A DNA stretch of 64,000 bases, taken from the NCBI GenBank assembly GCA_016219985.1, contig JACRJO010000017.1:1-64000 (forward strand), given 5' to 3'. A model generated the notes under the pieces. That model was not told the origin of the DNA and searched no databases. It worked only from the letters and a program-made list of their open reading frames with translations. This DNA comes from Sphingobacteriales bacterium (lineage in GTDB: Bacteria; Bacteroidota; Bacteroidia; Chitinophagales; Chitinophagaceae). Below, piece by piece: positions 55,424-63,712 of this stretch. Positions within the stretch are counted from its first letter, which is position 1; each line of letters starts with the position of its first letter. The translations under genes and the position numbers were made by a program.

Positions 55424-55939
55424 GAATTCTATGTCGTGCTCTTTGCAATAAAACTGCGGGTCGCAACCTGTCGTTACACAACCTGCATATTTAATTTTCA
55501 AATTTTTTCTGTCCTTTATCAATGAGTCTCCCCTTGTTACTACTAAACCATAAACAATTGAGATGATGCTGTCAGTATGCTTTTTAGGGCAAGTTGGAAT
55601 GTAGTCCGCAGGATGGTCATACAAGCAGGGCCCACCAAATGTAAAATTTAAAACAAGGTTTTGCCCATTCTTAACCACAATGCTATCTCTAATAGTTCTT
55701 AACTGTCCATGTCCGCTTATTTGAATTTTATATTGTCCTGGCATCATACTTGTATAGGTCATCTTTGAAATGTTGCCATTATTTACTGAAGTACTAATCA
55801 CACCTGTGTCAGCCAAGACAGATATGACTGCTGGTTTGTAGGCAATCGTCAGGCCATACAATGCATCATTATTTTCCCGTATCTGTCCGAAACAGAAAAT
55901 TGCCAGAAAAGTAAATGTAATTGTTAGTAGGGTCTTCAT
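55421..55939 (-). CDS. Secreted protein of unknown function (cassette gene 1)
   Basis: A 172-aa protein. I chose ATG 55939; a GTG start at 55957 adds six residues. MKTLLTITFTFLAIFCFGQ is a signal peptide. The mature N-terminus reads RENNDALYGLTIAYKPAVISVLADTG. A Cys-containing stretch follows (CLYDHPADYIPTCPKKHTDSI), and the C-terminus has CVTTGCDPQFYCKEHD. I do not recognise the family. It looks lower in GC than its neighbours. Its 5' leader (55992-56040) and 3' flank (55353-55423) match those of the gene at 56422-57036, suggesting the two were acquired as related cassettes. Confidence 0.6.
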   Translation of the reverse strand: MKTLLTITFTFLAIFCFGQIRENNDALYGLTIAYKPAVISVLADTGVISTSVNNGNISKMTYTSMMPGQYKIQISGHGQLRTIRDSIVVKNGQNLVLNFTFGGPCLYDHPADYIPTCPKKHTDSIISIVYGLVVTRGDSLIKDRKNLKIKYAGCVTTGCDPQFYCKEHDIEF

Positions 55940-55991
55940 TAAAATGGCTGCCAACACATAAATTTACGCAATTACATGTTTATATCAACCA

Positions 55992-56040
55992 GGGCATGAA
56001 TTGAACATTAACATTTAACCTGATACAGTTTTGACTGAGC
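55992..56040 (-). repeat. Shared 5' flank, copy U1
   Basis: Homologous to 57102-57150. Shared core on the plus strand: GGCATGAATTGA, CATTA, CATTTAACC, GTTTTGACT(G/A)AGC. It is the leader of gene 55421-55939. Confidence 0.7.
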
Positions 56041-56048
56041 GGGCATCG

Positions 56049-56358
56049 TACTCCGGACAACCCGGAGTCCACACTTACTTATAACCCTTAGCAGCACCCG
56101 GTTGTGAGACATCCGGGTGGAAATGAGGAGACCCGGAACCGAATCAAGAGGACATCGGACTCAGGGCAACCCGGAGTCCACGCTGGTTTACGACGCTTAG
56201 CAGCGCCCGGTTGTGAGACATCCGGGTGTAAACGAGGAGACCCGGAACCGAATCAAGAGGACACCGAGCTCAGGACAACCCGGAGTCCACGCTGGCTTAC
56301 GACTCTTAGCAGCACCCGGTTGTGAGACTCCGGGCGGAAATGAGCGAGACCCGGAACA
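56049..56358. repeat. 109-bp tandem repeat, about 2.8 units
   Basis: CAACCCGGAGTCCAC starts at 56058, 56167 and 56276, a period of exactly 109 bp. Units contain a stem CCGGGT / ACCCGG, a GGAC / GTCC hairpin and a 'CTTAGCAGC(A/G)CCCGG' core. 109 is not a multiple of 3, so the repeat is not built for coding, although a 73-codon frame runs through it on the plus strand. It fills the gap between the two cassette genes. Confidence 0.85.
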
Positions 56359-56424
56359 AACATGAGCATATATTCGTTGCCCCGACCTATTGTCAAAGCC
56401 CTCCTGGCAGCAGGCCTCTTGTCA
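56350..56424 (-). repeat. Shared 3' flank, copy D2
   Basis: Homologous to 55353-55423, ending at the stop codon of the gene at 56422-57036. Confidence 0.7.
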
Positions 56425-57036
56425 CTTGTTTTTGATTGCTCTCCCAACCCTGATATATATTGCTGAAAGCACAACAAATAAAGCCATCAGTACAACAATA
56501 TTGATTATGACTTTTGACAAACCAAGATTCCCTGCGTCAACAAAAGGGTAAGGATAAAAGCCAGAAAAGCTTCCGCGTACTAAAATGTATGTCACGTAAA
56601 TCAGCGGATACAGTAACCACATTGGTATTTGCCTGTACGTCGCCGATGATTTGTTTTCATACAAATACCAGTAAATAATCACCAGGACCGGCATTACCGT
56701 GTGAAGCAATTCGTCTACAATCAGCTGAAGCCCTGCCGGCTGCCAGGTATGTCGTAAAATAACCTGGTAAACAAGGCCAACCGTAGTAATGTAAACTGTA
56801 ATAGCTGTTAAAGCCCCGGGTTTGTTTAATATGGCGGGAATCCTGCCTTTTATTTTAAACAGGATGAACGTAAAATAAATCGCAACAAGCAAATTTGTCA
56901 AAATTGTAAAAAAGCTAAAAAAGCGGATTATCGTTTCACAAACTGAAGCACGCCTGTTTTCCATCATCAGATAAAATTGCGCCAGGACCGCAAACCAGGC
57001 TATTGCTGCAAAGAGTATTGATAATTTTCTTTTCAT
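56422..57036 (-). CDS. Pr6Pr-family membrane protein (cassette gene 2)
   Basis: A 204-aa membrane protein. I chose ATG 57036 (MKRKLSILFAAIAWFAVLAQF); a frame extension to 57057 exists. Six hydrophobic segments (e.g. FFTILTNLLVAIYFTFILF, ALTAITVYITTVGLVYQVIL, TVMPVLVIIYWYLYE) and the RxSxxETIIRFFSFF start match the Pr6Pr (FAR-17a/AIG1-like) family of unknown biochemical role. It looks lower in GC than its neighbours and is framed by shared flanks. Confidence 0.75.
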   Translation of the reverse strand: MKRKLSILFAAIAWFAVLAQFYLMMENRRASVCETIIRFFSFFTILTNLLVAIYFTFILFKIKGRIPAILNKPGALTAITVYITTVGLVYQVILRHTWQPAGLQLIVDELLHTVMPVLVIIYWYLYENKSSATYRQIPMWLLYPLIYVTYILVRGSFSGFYPYPFVDAGNLGLSKVIINIVVLMALFVVLSAIYIRVGRAIKNK

Positions 57037-57101
57037 ACTGAAATGTTGTTTATGCACACTGTCATCACTTAAATTTACTCATTAAATTATTCTTTCCAAA
57101 C

Positions 57102-57150
57102 AGGCATGAATTGAGCATTACCATTTAACCGGCAGGGTTTTGACTAAGCC
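57102..57150 (-). repeat. Shared 5' flank, copy U2
   Basis: Homologous to 55992-56040. It is the leader of gene 56422-57036 and sits just 3' of the aminotransferase terminator. Confidence 0.7.
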
Positions 57151-57172
57151 AGTCTCCCGGTACCTTCCGGGC

Positions 57173-57199
57173 AAAAAAAAGCCCCGCATTAAGCAGGGC
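57173..57199 (-). terminator. Terminator of the aminotransferase gene
   Basis: Minus-strand stem GCCCTGC / GCGGGGC with one G-U pair and a run of eight Ts, 23 bp after the stop. Confidence 0.8.
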
Positions 57200-57221
57200 G
57201 GTATCGCTATTTCAATACTAT

Positions 57222-58412
57222 TTATTTCAGTTTCGCCAGCGCTCCTTTGATCCGCTTCCAGCCTTCTTCAATCTTTTCCATGCTGTTGGCAAAAGAAAAA
57301 CGAACGCATTTGGGTTCACCGAAGGCGTCTCCCATGACAGATGAAACATGGGCATTGTTCAGCAGATACATGGAAAGATCGGCCGCATTGGAGATGCTGG
57401 TCTCTCCATCTGACTTGCCATAATAATAACTGATATCCGGGAAAATATAGAAAGCGCCTTCCGGCTCGGGACAAACCACACCCGGAATATCTTTTACGAT
57501 CTCCAGCACTCGCTTACGGCGGCGGGTAAACTCTTCCACCATGTCCAGCGAAGGTTTCAGGTCGGTGGTCAGCGCCACAACCGCGGCTTTCTGGGTAATG
57601 GAATTGGTACCGCTGGTAAACTGGCCCTGCACTTTCTCACAGGCTTTGGCCACATCGGCATGCGCGGCAATATAACCCAGCCTCCAGCCGGTCATGGCAA
57701 ACCCTTTACTCAGCCCGTTTACAATGATCACCCGGTCCTTCAGTTCGGGGAACTGCGCAATGCTCTCGTGCTTTCCTACAAAATTGATATACTCATAGAT
57801 CTCATCGGAGATGATAAATATCTGCGGATGTTTCTTAAATACTTCTGCGAGGGCAACCAGTTCTTCCCGGCTGTACACCGCCCCGCTGGGATTACAGGGA
57901 GAAGAAAACAGGAATACTTTGGTTTTAGGCGTGATGGCCGCTTCCAGCTGGGCCGCACTGATCTTGAATCCCTGCTGCGGCGTGCTCCTGATCTCCACCA
58001 CTTTCCCGCGGGCTATCTTCACCAGTTCACTGTAGGTAACCCAGTATGGCGTAGGGATGAGCACTTCATCATTGTCATCCACCAGGGCCAGGATGGCATT
58101 GGCGAGACTTTGCTTGGCGCCCGTGGATGCCACCACATTCTCAGCTTTATATTCAAGATGATTATCTCTTTTCAGTTTGGTGCAAACCGCCTCCCGCAGA
58201 TCGGGATAACCAGGTACCGGGGTATAATGACTCCAGTTGTCCCGGATCGCCTGTATGGCGGCCTCCTTGATATGTTCGGGGGTGTCGAAGTCGGGTTCAC
58301 CAAGACTCAGGTCAATCACATCAATGCCTTTTGCTCTCAGTTCGCGGCCCAGTTTGGCCATCTTTAAAGTTTCGGGTTCATTGAAGCGCTGGAGGAAGGA
58401 AGATAGTTGCAT
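57222..58412 (-). CDS. PLP-dependent aminotransferase, class I/II (AspC-like)
   Basis: A 396-aa enzyme. Visible motifs are LSLGEPDFDTPEHIKEA, YTPVPGYPDLREAV, VASTGAKQSLANAIL, FLFSSPCNPSGAVYSREEL, FIISDEIYEYINF, NGLSKGFAMTGWRLGYIA (PLP Lys) and the Arg near the end (CVRFSFANSME). It is close to the AspC/PatA group; substrate probably aspartate or a related amino acid. The start codon is directly followed upstream by a 7-bp repeat array, so no ordinary leader is present. Confidence 0.93.
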   Translation of the reverse strand: MQLSSFLQRFNEPETLKMAKLGRELRAKGIDVIDLSLGEPDFDTPEHIKEAAIQAIRDNWSHYTPVPGYPDLREAVCTKLKRDNHLEYKAENVVASTGAKQSLANAILALVDDNDEVLIPTPYWVTYSELVKIARGKVVEIRSTPQQGFKISAAQLEAAITPKTKVFLFSSPCNPSGAVYSREELVALAEVFKKHPQIFIISDEIYEYINFVGKHESIAQFPELKDRVIIVNGLSKGFAMTGWRLGYIAAHADVAKACEKVQGQFTSGTNSITQKAAVVALTTDLKPSLDMVEEFTRRRKRVLEIVKDIPGVVCPEPEGAFYIFPDISYYYGKSDGETSISNAADLSMYLLNNAHVSSVMGDAFGEPKCVRFSFANSMEKIEEGWKRIKGALAKLK

Positions 58413-58520
58413 GTTGGGTGTTTAGAGTTCGGGGTTCAGGGTTCAGGGTTTAGAGTTTAGAGTTTAGAGTTCAGGGTTGAGGGTTCGTACCTCAGACTTC
58501 TCACTTCGTACTTCATACTT
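58413..58520. repeat. 7-bp repeat array at the aminotransferase start
   Basis: About 15 degenerate 7-mers (gttgggt, gtttaga, gttcggg, gttcagg, gttgagg, cttcgta...) begin immediately after the ATG triplet and run to about 58520. Confidence 0.8.
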
Positions 58521-58555
58521 GTTTTTCGGGCCGTGAAGTTAGCGAATTTCAGTAC

Positions 58556-59884
58556 TCAATCATGGTAGGTAAAGAGGAATTGAGCAAAATCAGGCGGGCG
58601 CTTCCTAACTCTTGTTCGTTCATACGCATCTATCACCCTTCCCAGGTTTTTCATAAACGGCAAGCCCGTCTTTTTATAATCATACTGATCATCGTTGAAG
58701 ATTCCGTCACTGTTGCAATAAATCACCGCGCTCAGCATAAACTCCACCTGGTTTACCGTATCCATGATATAGGCTGCATCAATCATAAAACCATAGGCAT
58801 CGCCCGGTTTATTGAAAATGCGGAGACCCGGTTGCATCGTTCCTTTTTCAGCCCCGTAATAAAGGAACTTCACATACGTATCCCAATAGTTCGTGGTATC
58901 ATATACCGGCGAAACGGATTCCGGCGGCATCATCGACATATACCGGCGCAGGAAGGCATAGTCCCCGGGCGTAAGGTTAAAGCGCATGGATGCGGGTACT
59001 GATTCCGGGAAGAGAACGCTCTTCAGGATGCTGTTCAACTCATCTAGTGTGAGGCGGTTCTTCTTTGAAAAATCAAAGGGTTCCTTTACCAGTTGCCCGT
59101 CTTTCAGGTATCCCCTGCCCAGTTTGGTATTTCGGGACGCATAGTCCAGTTGACTTTTCTCCGCGGCTTTTTCATAAATGACCCGGCCGCCGGTATCCAT
59201 GAATGTAACGGGATTGGTAAAGCGGTTTTCTTCTTCCGGCAGGCTGATATCAAGCCGGTGGAGGATCTGCACATTCCGGTAGCCCATCCGCTGCAGGGTA
59301 TGGTTAATGTATTCCTGCCCGAGAAATTCGTACAGGCGGTTAAAGGCATCATTATCGCTGACCAGCAATATTTTTTTGATATAATGGGCAATGGAGGGCC
59401 GCCCATCGGGACTGGACGGGTCATTGCAGACTTCGGTCTGCCTTCCCCCCGCCGAACCGGTGATCATGGTTGTGTTTTTGTCAAGTCCTGCAATTTTCAG
59501 TTCGTTCAGCCGCTGTAAGGCCAGGATGGCGACGGGTAATTTAACCGTGGAGGCGGGATAATAATACCGGCTGCTATCCAGGTTAAACCGGTGTTCCCGG
59601 AAGACCGGTTTCCCTTTTTTCGACCGGTCGATTTGGGTATAAATGACCTGGATGCCCAGTTCGTCCCGGGCTGAAAGCAGCGAGTCAAACAGCTCCGGAT
59701 ATTGACGTAAGATATTGTAAATTAATGTGTCAGATTTATTTTTTTGAGAGGGGCCCTGAAGCTGCCGGGAATTTTTCAGCCCGGAAAATGGCGCTCCTGC
59801 ACAAGGAGGACCGGGCCAGAGAATGCCCCCTAAAAAAACCAGCCCAAAAAGAGCAGGTAAGCCTTTCGTCCGGCGCAGGATCAT
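58556..59884 (-). CDS. Class-A beta-lactamase-like serine hydrolase
   Basis: A 442-aa protein. A basic-plus-hydrophobic N-terminus (MILRRTKGLPALFGLVFLGG) fits a signal peptide. The SxxK motif is STVK (Ser112, Lys115) and the SDN motif is SDN at 176-178. The KTG-like third motif is not conserved (KPGDAYGF), so it is probably not a classical beta-lactamase but a related peptidase or esterase. It is 150 aa longer than typical class A enzymes. An ideal -7 box lies 8 bp before the ATG. Confidence 0.82.
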   Translation of the reverse strand: MILRRTKGLPALFGLVFLGGILWPGPPCAGAPFSGLKNSRQLQGPSQKNKSDTLIYNILRQYPELFDSLLSARDELGIQVIYTQIDRSKKGKPVFREHRFNLDSSRYYYPASTVKLPVAILALQRLNELKIAGLDKNTTMITGSAGGRQTEVCNDPSSPDGRPSIAHYIKKILLVSDNDAFNRLYEFLGQEYINHTLQRMGYRNVQILHRLDISLPEEENRFTNPVTFMDTGGRVIYEKAAEKSQLDYASRNTKLGRGYLKDGQLVKEPFDFSKKNRLTLDELNSILKSVLFPESVPASMRFNLTPGDYAFLRRYMSMMPPESVSPVYDTTNYWDTYVKFLYYGAEKGTMQPGLRIFNKPGDAYGFMIDAAYIMDTVNQVEFMLSAVIYCNSDGIFNDDQYDYKKTGLPFMKNLGRVIDAYERTRVRKRPPDFAQFLFTYHD

Positions 59885-59891
59885 AGCCCCC

Positions 59892-59899
59892 CAAAGGTA
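59892..59899 (-). promoter_or_regulatory. -7 box of the serine hydrolase gene
   Basis: Plus strand CAAAGGTA, minus TACCTTTG, an exact match only 8 bp from the ATG. If transcription starts 6-8 nt beyond the box, the mRNA would be nearly leaderless. Confidence 0.55.
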
Positions 59900-59953
59900 C
59901 GGATCGCCGCCTGTTAAGTTTTTAAAAATCAGTCAACAAGAACCCTTTTTTAG

Positions 59954-59986
59954 TTGGCCGGAATTGAACCGAAAAAACTATCTTTG
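59954..59986 (+). promoter_or_regulatory. Promoter of secDF
   Basis: -33-like TTG at 59954-59956 and -7 box TATCTTTG at 59979-59986, 22 nt apart; usual spacing is 19-21. A leader of about 105 nt follows before the ATG at 60095. Confidence 0.6.
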
Positions 59987-60094
59987 CCGGCCCGTAACCT
60001 GCCCGTGCAGGACGGGTTATGTTTTAATTATGTAAACCCTTTATCCCAACTGCATCAACGATTGTGAGGGGATAAAATGTAAATCGATCTACGT

Positions 60095-63000
60095 ATGCAA
60101 CTGAAAGGTTTGGTTCGCTTTTTCACAGTGCTGCTTATTGTGTATTCGCTCTACCAGTTATCTTTTACCTGGTTTGTACATAACCACGAAAAGAAACAGA
60201 AAGCAAAGGCAAAGGAATATGTAGCGAAGAATTTTCCGACAGCCCTCCAGAAATACCCGGGAAATAAAGATTCCCAGAGTATTTACCAGGAAGAACTGGA
60301 TAAGATCCGGGACAAGTATGCAGACAGCCTGATTAAGTCAACCGAGAATACCACGGTGACCTATGGCATCAACGGGGCCATGAGTTACAAAAAAGCCAAG
60401 GAAGAGGAACTGAACCTGGGTCTCGACCTGCAGGGCGGTATGAACGTAACCCTGGAAGTGGAAATGACCGAGCTGCTGAAATCATTGTCCAACAAATCAA
60501 GCAACCCGAATTTCCTCGCTGCCCTGAGAAACGCGGACAACCGGAAAGAAAACAGCGATGCGGACTTTATTACGCTCTTCATCCAGGAATACCGGAAGCT
60601 GGACCCCAATACCCCGCTGGCTTCTTTGTTTGCCGGCGGCAGCAACAACGCGATCGATGTAAGATCCAGCGACAACAAAACAGAAAGTTATATCCGGGAC
60701 CAGGCAAAGACCGCTTTCAACCTGACTTTTGACCGGCTGAGAAGCCGGATCGACCAGTTTGGGGTGGCCCAGCCTTCCATCAACCCCATTCCCAACCGCG
60801 GGCTGATCAATGTGGAATTACCCGGTATCAAGGATAAAGAAAGGGTCAGAAAATTATTACAAAGCACCGCCAACCTGCAGTTCTGGGAAGTGTACACCCT
60901 GCAGGATAATAACTATGGCAATGGCTGGCAGCGGACCATCAATGCCTTCAATGCCAAATACGGTGGCGTGACAGATACCACGGCGAAAAAAGATACAGCG
61001 ACCCCGGCTGTGGATACGACCGGGAAAAAATTGGATACCACACAGACAAGGGATATCAGCCAGGTCGTGGATACCGGGAAGGGGAAGAAAGACACGACGA
61101 AAAACAACATTGCCAATAAGGTTACCATTGACAAATACATCCAGTTCTCCCAGCCTTTCCGTGATGAGAAAGGGAATGTGAGTTATCCCTCCGCCATTGC
61201 TTCTGTGGCCATCCGGGATACAGCGCTGGTGCGTACTTACCTCGACGAGTTCAAACCGAATTTCCCTTCAGATGTGGTTTTCGCTTATGGTATTCCTGAC
61301 AAGGACAAAAAAGGTCACCCGGCTTTATTTGTGCCCCTGTATGCCCTGAAAACCTACAACCGTATTACGGCCAAACTGGAAGGCGATGCGATCTCGGATG
61401 CGCGCCAGGACTTTGACCAGTATGGCAAAGTGCAGATTGAAATGACCATGAAGCCGGGCGGAGCCAGTATCTGGAAAAAAATGACGGAAGAGAACGTTGG
61501 AAGGCCGATTGCCATCGTACTGGATAATGTGGTGCAATCCGCTCCCAATGTAATCAACCCGATTCCGAACGGTATCTCTTCCATCACCGGAAGTTATACC
61601 CAGCAGGAAGCCGCTGACCTCGCAAATATTCTGAAAATCGGTAAGCTCCCCGCTCCTGCCAAGATCGTGCATGATGAGCAGGTAGGGCCCACCCTTGGCG
61701 CCAAAGCCATCCAGGGCGGTTCCATGGCATTCATTATATCTTTCGTGGTGATCTTCCTCCTGATGCTGGTGTACTATAATACCAGCGGATGGGTGGCCAA
61801 TACGGCCCTGATCCTGAACCTGCTCTTTACAGTGGGAATTCTCGCCGGGTTGGGTGCTACGTTAACGGCACCCGGTATCGCCGGCCTCGTACTGACTATC
61901 GGTATGGCTGTGGACACCAACGTAATTATCTACGAACGTATCAAGGAGGAACTGACGAAGGGCAAGGGTTATATCCCGGCGATCAACGAAGGGTATAAGC
62001 GTTCCCTGCCGCCTGTGCTGGATGCGCACGTAACTACGTTGTTAACCGCCTTTATCCTGTTCTATTTCGGCCTGGGACCGGTAAAGGGTTTCGCCACCAC
62101 TCAGATCATCGGTATCCTTTTATCCCTGTTCTGCGGTATCCTGGTGAGCCGTTGGGTGAGTGATATTTTCACCAATAAGAAAAAGCACCTTGAATACTTC
62201 ACCGGTATTTCCCGCCGGGTATTCAAACACGCGAAATACAAGTTCATCGAATACCGGAAGTACGCCTACATGATCTCCATCGTGGTGCTGGCCCTCGGTA
62301 TCGCTTCCTTCTTCAACGGGTTCCGCTACGGGGTGGAGTTTGACGGGGGACGCAGTTTTGTGATCCAGTTTGACAAGAAAGTGGATGTAGAGCAGGTGCG
62401 CCAGTCCCTTGACAAGACTTTTGACGGGGAGAACACCATCATCAAAACAATCGGCGATAACTCCAAACTGGACATCACCACATCCTACCTGATCAAGGAT
62501 TCAAGAACCGTGACGGATTCCATCGTTTCCACCAAACTCTATTCCGGGCTGAAAGGGTTTCTCCCGGCCGGTCTGAATTATGAGCAGTTCAATACTGAAA
62601 AATACATCCAGCAGAGCAAGAAAGTGCTGCCGACCATTTCAGACGACCTGAAAGCCGGTGCGGTGAAAGCCACCCTCTTCGCACTGTTAGTGATCTTCCT
62701 GTATATCTTCATCCGTTTCCGCGACTGGCGCTATTCACTCGTAACGATCGTGGCCCTGCTGCACGACGTACTGGTAACGCTGATCGTATTCTCCTTTGCG
62801 AAGAATATTGTCCCCTTCCCGCTCGAGATCGACCAGCACTTTATCGCGGCCGTACTGACGGTGATCGGTTTCTCCATGAACGATACGGTGATCGTGTTTG
62901 ACCGGATCCGGGAAGACAGCCGCCTGATGCCGAATGCGCCGAAGGCCGAAGTCATCAACCGGGCCATTAACGAAACGCTGAGCCGTACGATCATGACCTC

Positions 63001-63208
63001 ACTGACCGTATTCCTGACCATCCTGATCCTGTTCATCGTTGGTGGTGAGGTAACCAAGGGCTTTGCCTTCGCGATGCTTATTGGTGTAATCACCGGTACT
63101 TATTCTTCCATCTTTGTGGCCGCACCGATCCTGGTGGACCTCGGAGGTAAGAAAGCGCTGGGGAAGGCCAGGGCTGAAAAGCCGAAACCGGTAGCGGATA
63201 AAGCCTGA
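60095..63208 (+). CDS. secDF: Protein translocase subunit SecDF (fused)
   Basis: A 1037-aa fusion of SecD and SecF, inner-membrane proton-driven proteins that assist Sec export. The SecD half has LNLGLDLQGGMNVTLEV and the SecD membrane core. The SecF half starts near residue 710 with FKHAKYKFIEYRKYAY and FRYGVEFDGG. Oddity: residues ~290-335 are a Thr/Lys/Asp-rich, low-complexity insertion in the first periplasmic domain (DTTAKKDTATPAVDTTGKK region). Such insertions in Bacteroidota SecD are known; its role is unclear. Confidence 0.96.
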   Translation: MQLKGLVRFFTVLLIVYSLYQLSFTWFVHNHEKKQKAKAKEYVAKNFPTALQKYPGNKDSQSIYQEELDKIRDKYADSLIKSTENTTVTYGINGAMSYKKAKEEELNLGLDLQGGMNVTLEVEMTELLKSLSNKSSNPNFLAALRNADNRKENSDADFITLFIQEYRKLDPNTPLASLFAGGSNNAIDVRSSDNKTESYIRDQAKTAFNLTFDRLRSRIDQFGVAQPSINPIPNRGLINVELPGIKDKERVRKLLQSTANLQFWEVYTLQDNNYGNGWQRTINAFNAKYGGVTDTTAKKDTATPAVDTTGKKLDTTQTRDISQVVDTGKGKKDTTKNNIANKVTIDKYIQFSQPFRDEKGNVSYPSAIASVAIRDTALVRTYLDEFKPNFPSDVVFAYGIPDKDKKGHPALFVPLYALKTYNRITAKLEGDAISDARQDFDQYGKVQIEMTMKPGGASIWKKMTEENVGRPIAIVLDNVVQSAPNVINPIPNGISSITGSYTQQEAADLANILKIGKLPAPAKIVHDEQVGPTLGAKAIQGGSMAFIISFVVIFLLMLVYYNTSGWVANTALILNLLFTVGILAGLGATLTAPGIAGLVLTIGMAVDTNVIIYERIKEELTKGKGYIPAINEGYKRSLPPVLDAHVTTLLTAFILFYFGLGPVKGFATTQIIGILLSLFCGILVSRWVSDIFTNKKKHLEYFTGISRRVFKHAKYKFIEYRKYAYMISIVVLALGIASFFNGFRYGVEFDGGRSFVIQFDKKVDVEQVRQSLDKTFDGENTIIKTIGDNSKLDITTSYLIKDSRTVTDSIVSTKLYSGLKGFLPAGLNYEQFNTEKYIQQSKKVLPTISDDLKAGAVKATLFALLVIFLYIFIRFRDWRYSLVTIVALLHDVLVTLIVFSFAKNIVPFPLEIDQHFIAAVLTVIGFSMNDTVIVFDRIREDSRLMPNAPKAEVINRAINETLSRTIMTSLTVFLTILILFIVGGEVTKGFAFAMLIGVITGTYSSIFVAAPILVDLGGKKALGKARAEKPKPVADKA

Positions 63209-63228
63209 TTCAATTTATTCTAACCATG

Positions 63229-63260
63229 AAAGCTGTCTCCCAAAGAGGCAGCTTTTTTTT
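63229..63260 (+). terminator. Terminator after secDF
   Basis: Stem AAAGCTGTCTC / GAGGCAGCTTT with one G-U pair, then a run of Ts. Confidence 0.85.
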
Positions 63261-63261
63261 G

Positions 63262-63712
63262 TGGCTACGGATTACACAGATAAACACGGATTAAATTAGA
63301 TCTCCGTTTGTAGCAGTCAACGAAAATTCTTGCTGTAGCCGATAAAAAGACGCTGCAACCGGCGGAGGCTAAAGTCCCCCTCGCCTCGCTAAGCCAGGCG
63401 CAGCGGGTCGGGGGACCTGCCTACCGCAGGCAGGTTTAGGGGGCCACGGATTACACAGATGAACACGGATTAAATTATATCTCCGTTTGTAGCAGTCAAC
63501 GAAAATTTTTGCCGTAGCCGATAAAAAGTCTCTGCAACCGGCGGAGGCTAAAGTCCCCCTCGCCTCGCTAAGCCAGGCGCAGCGGGTCGGGGGACCTGCC
63601 TACCGCAGGCAGGTTTAGGGGGCCACGAATGGACACGAATTAAATAATCGATCACCGTTTATAGCAGTCAACGAAAATTCTTGCTGTAGCCCACAAGAAG
63701 TCTCTAACACTG
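63262..63712. repeat. ~179-bp direct repeats, two full and one partial
   Basis: TAGCAGTCAACGAAAATT starts at 63311, 63490 and 63662 (periods 179 and 172). Units begin with a (C/A)CGGATTACACAGAT... piece and end in GGTTTAGGGGGCC. They contain CTCGCCTCGCT...CAGCGGG and a GACCTGCCTACCGCAGGCAGG hairpin. The third copy is partial. No open frame of note. Confidence 0.85.

Noticed and set aside
56049..56358. 73-codon plus-strand gene through the 109-bp repeats
   Set aside because: The period is not a multiple of three and the predicted peptide has no conserved character. The region is better explained as a structured repeat.
55353..57150. Integron with attC sites
   Set aside because: The shared flanks lack GTTRRRY/RYYYAAC core pairs and no integrase gene is present, so I call it cassette-like only.
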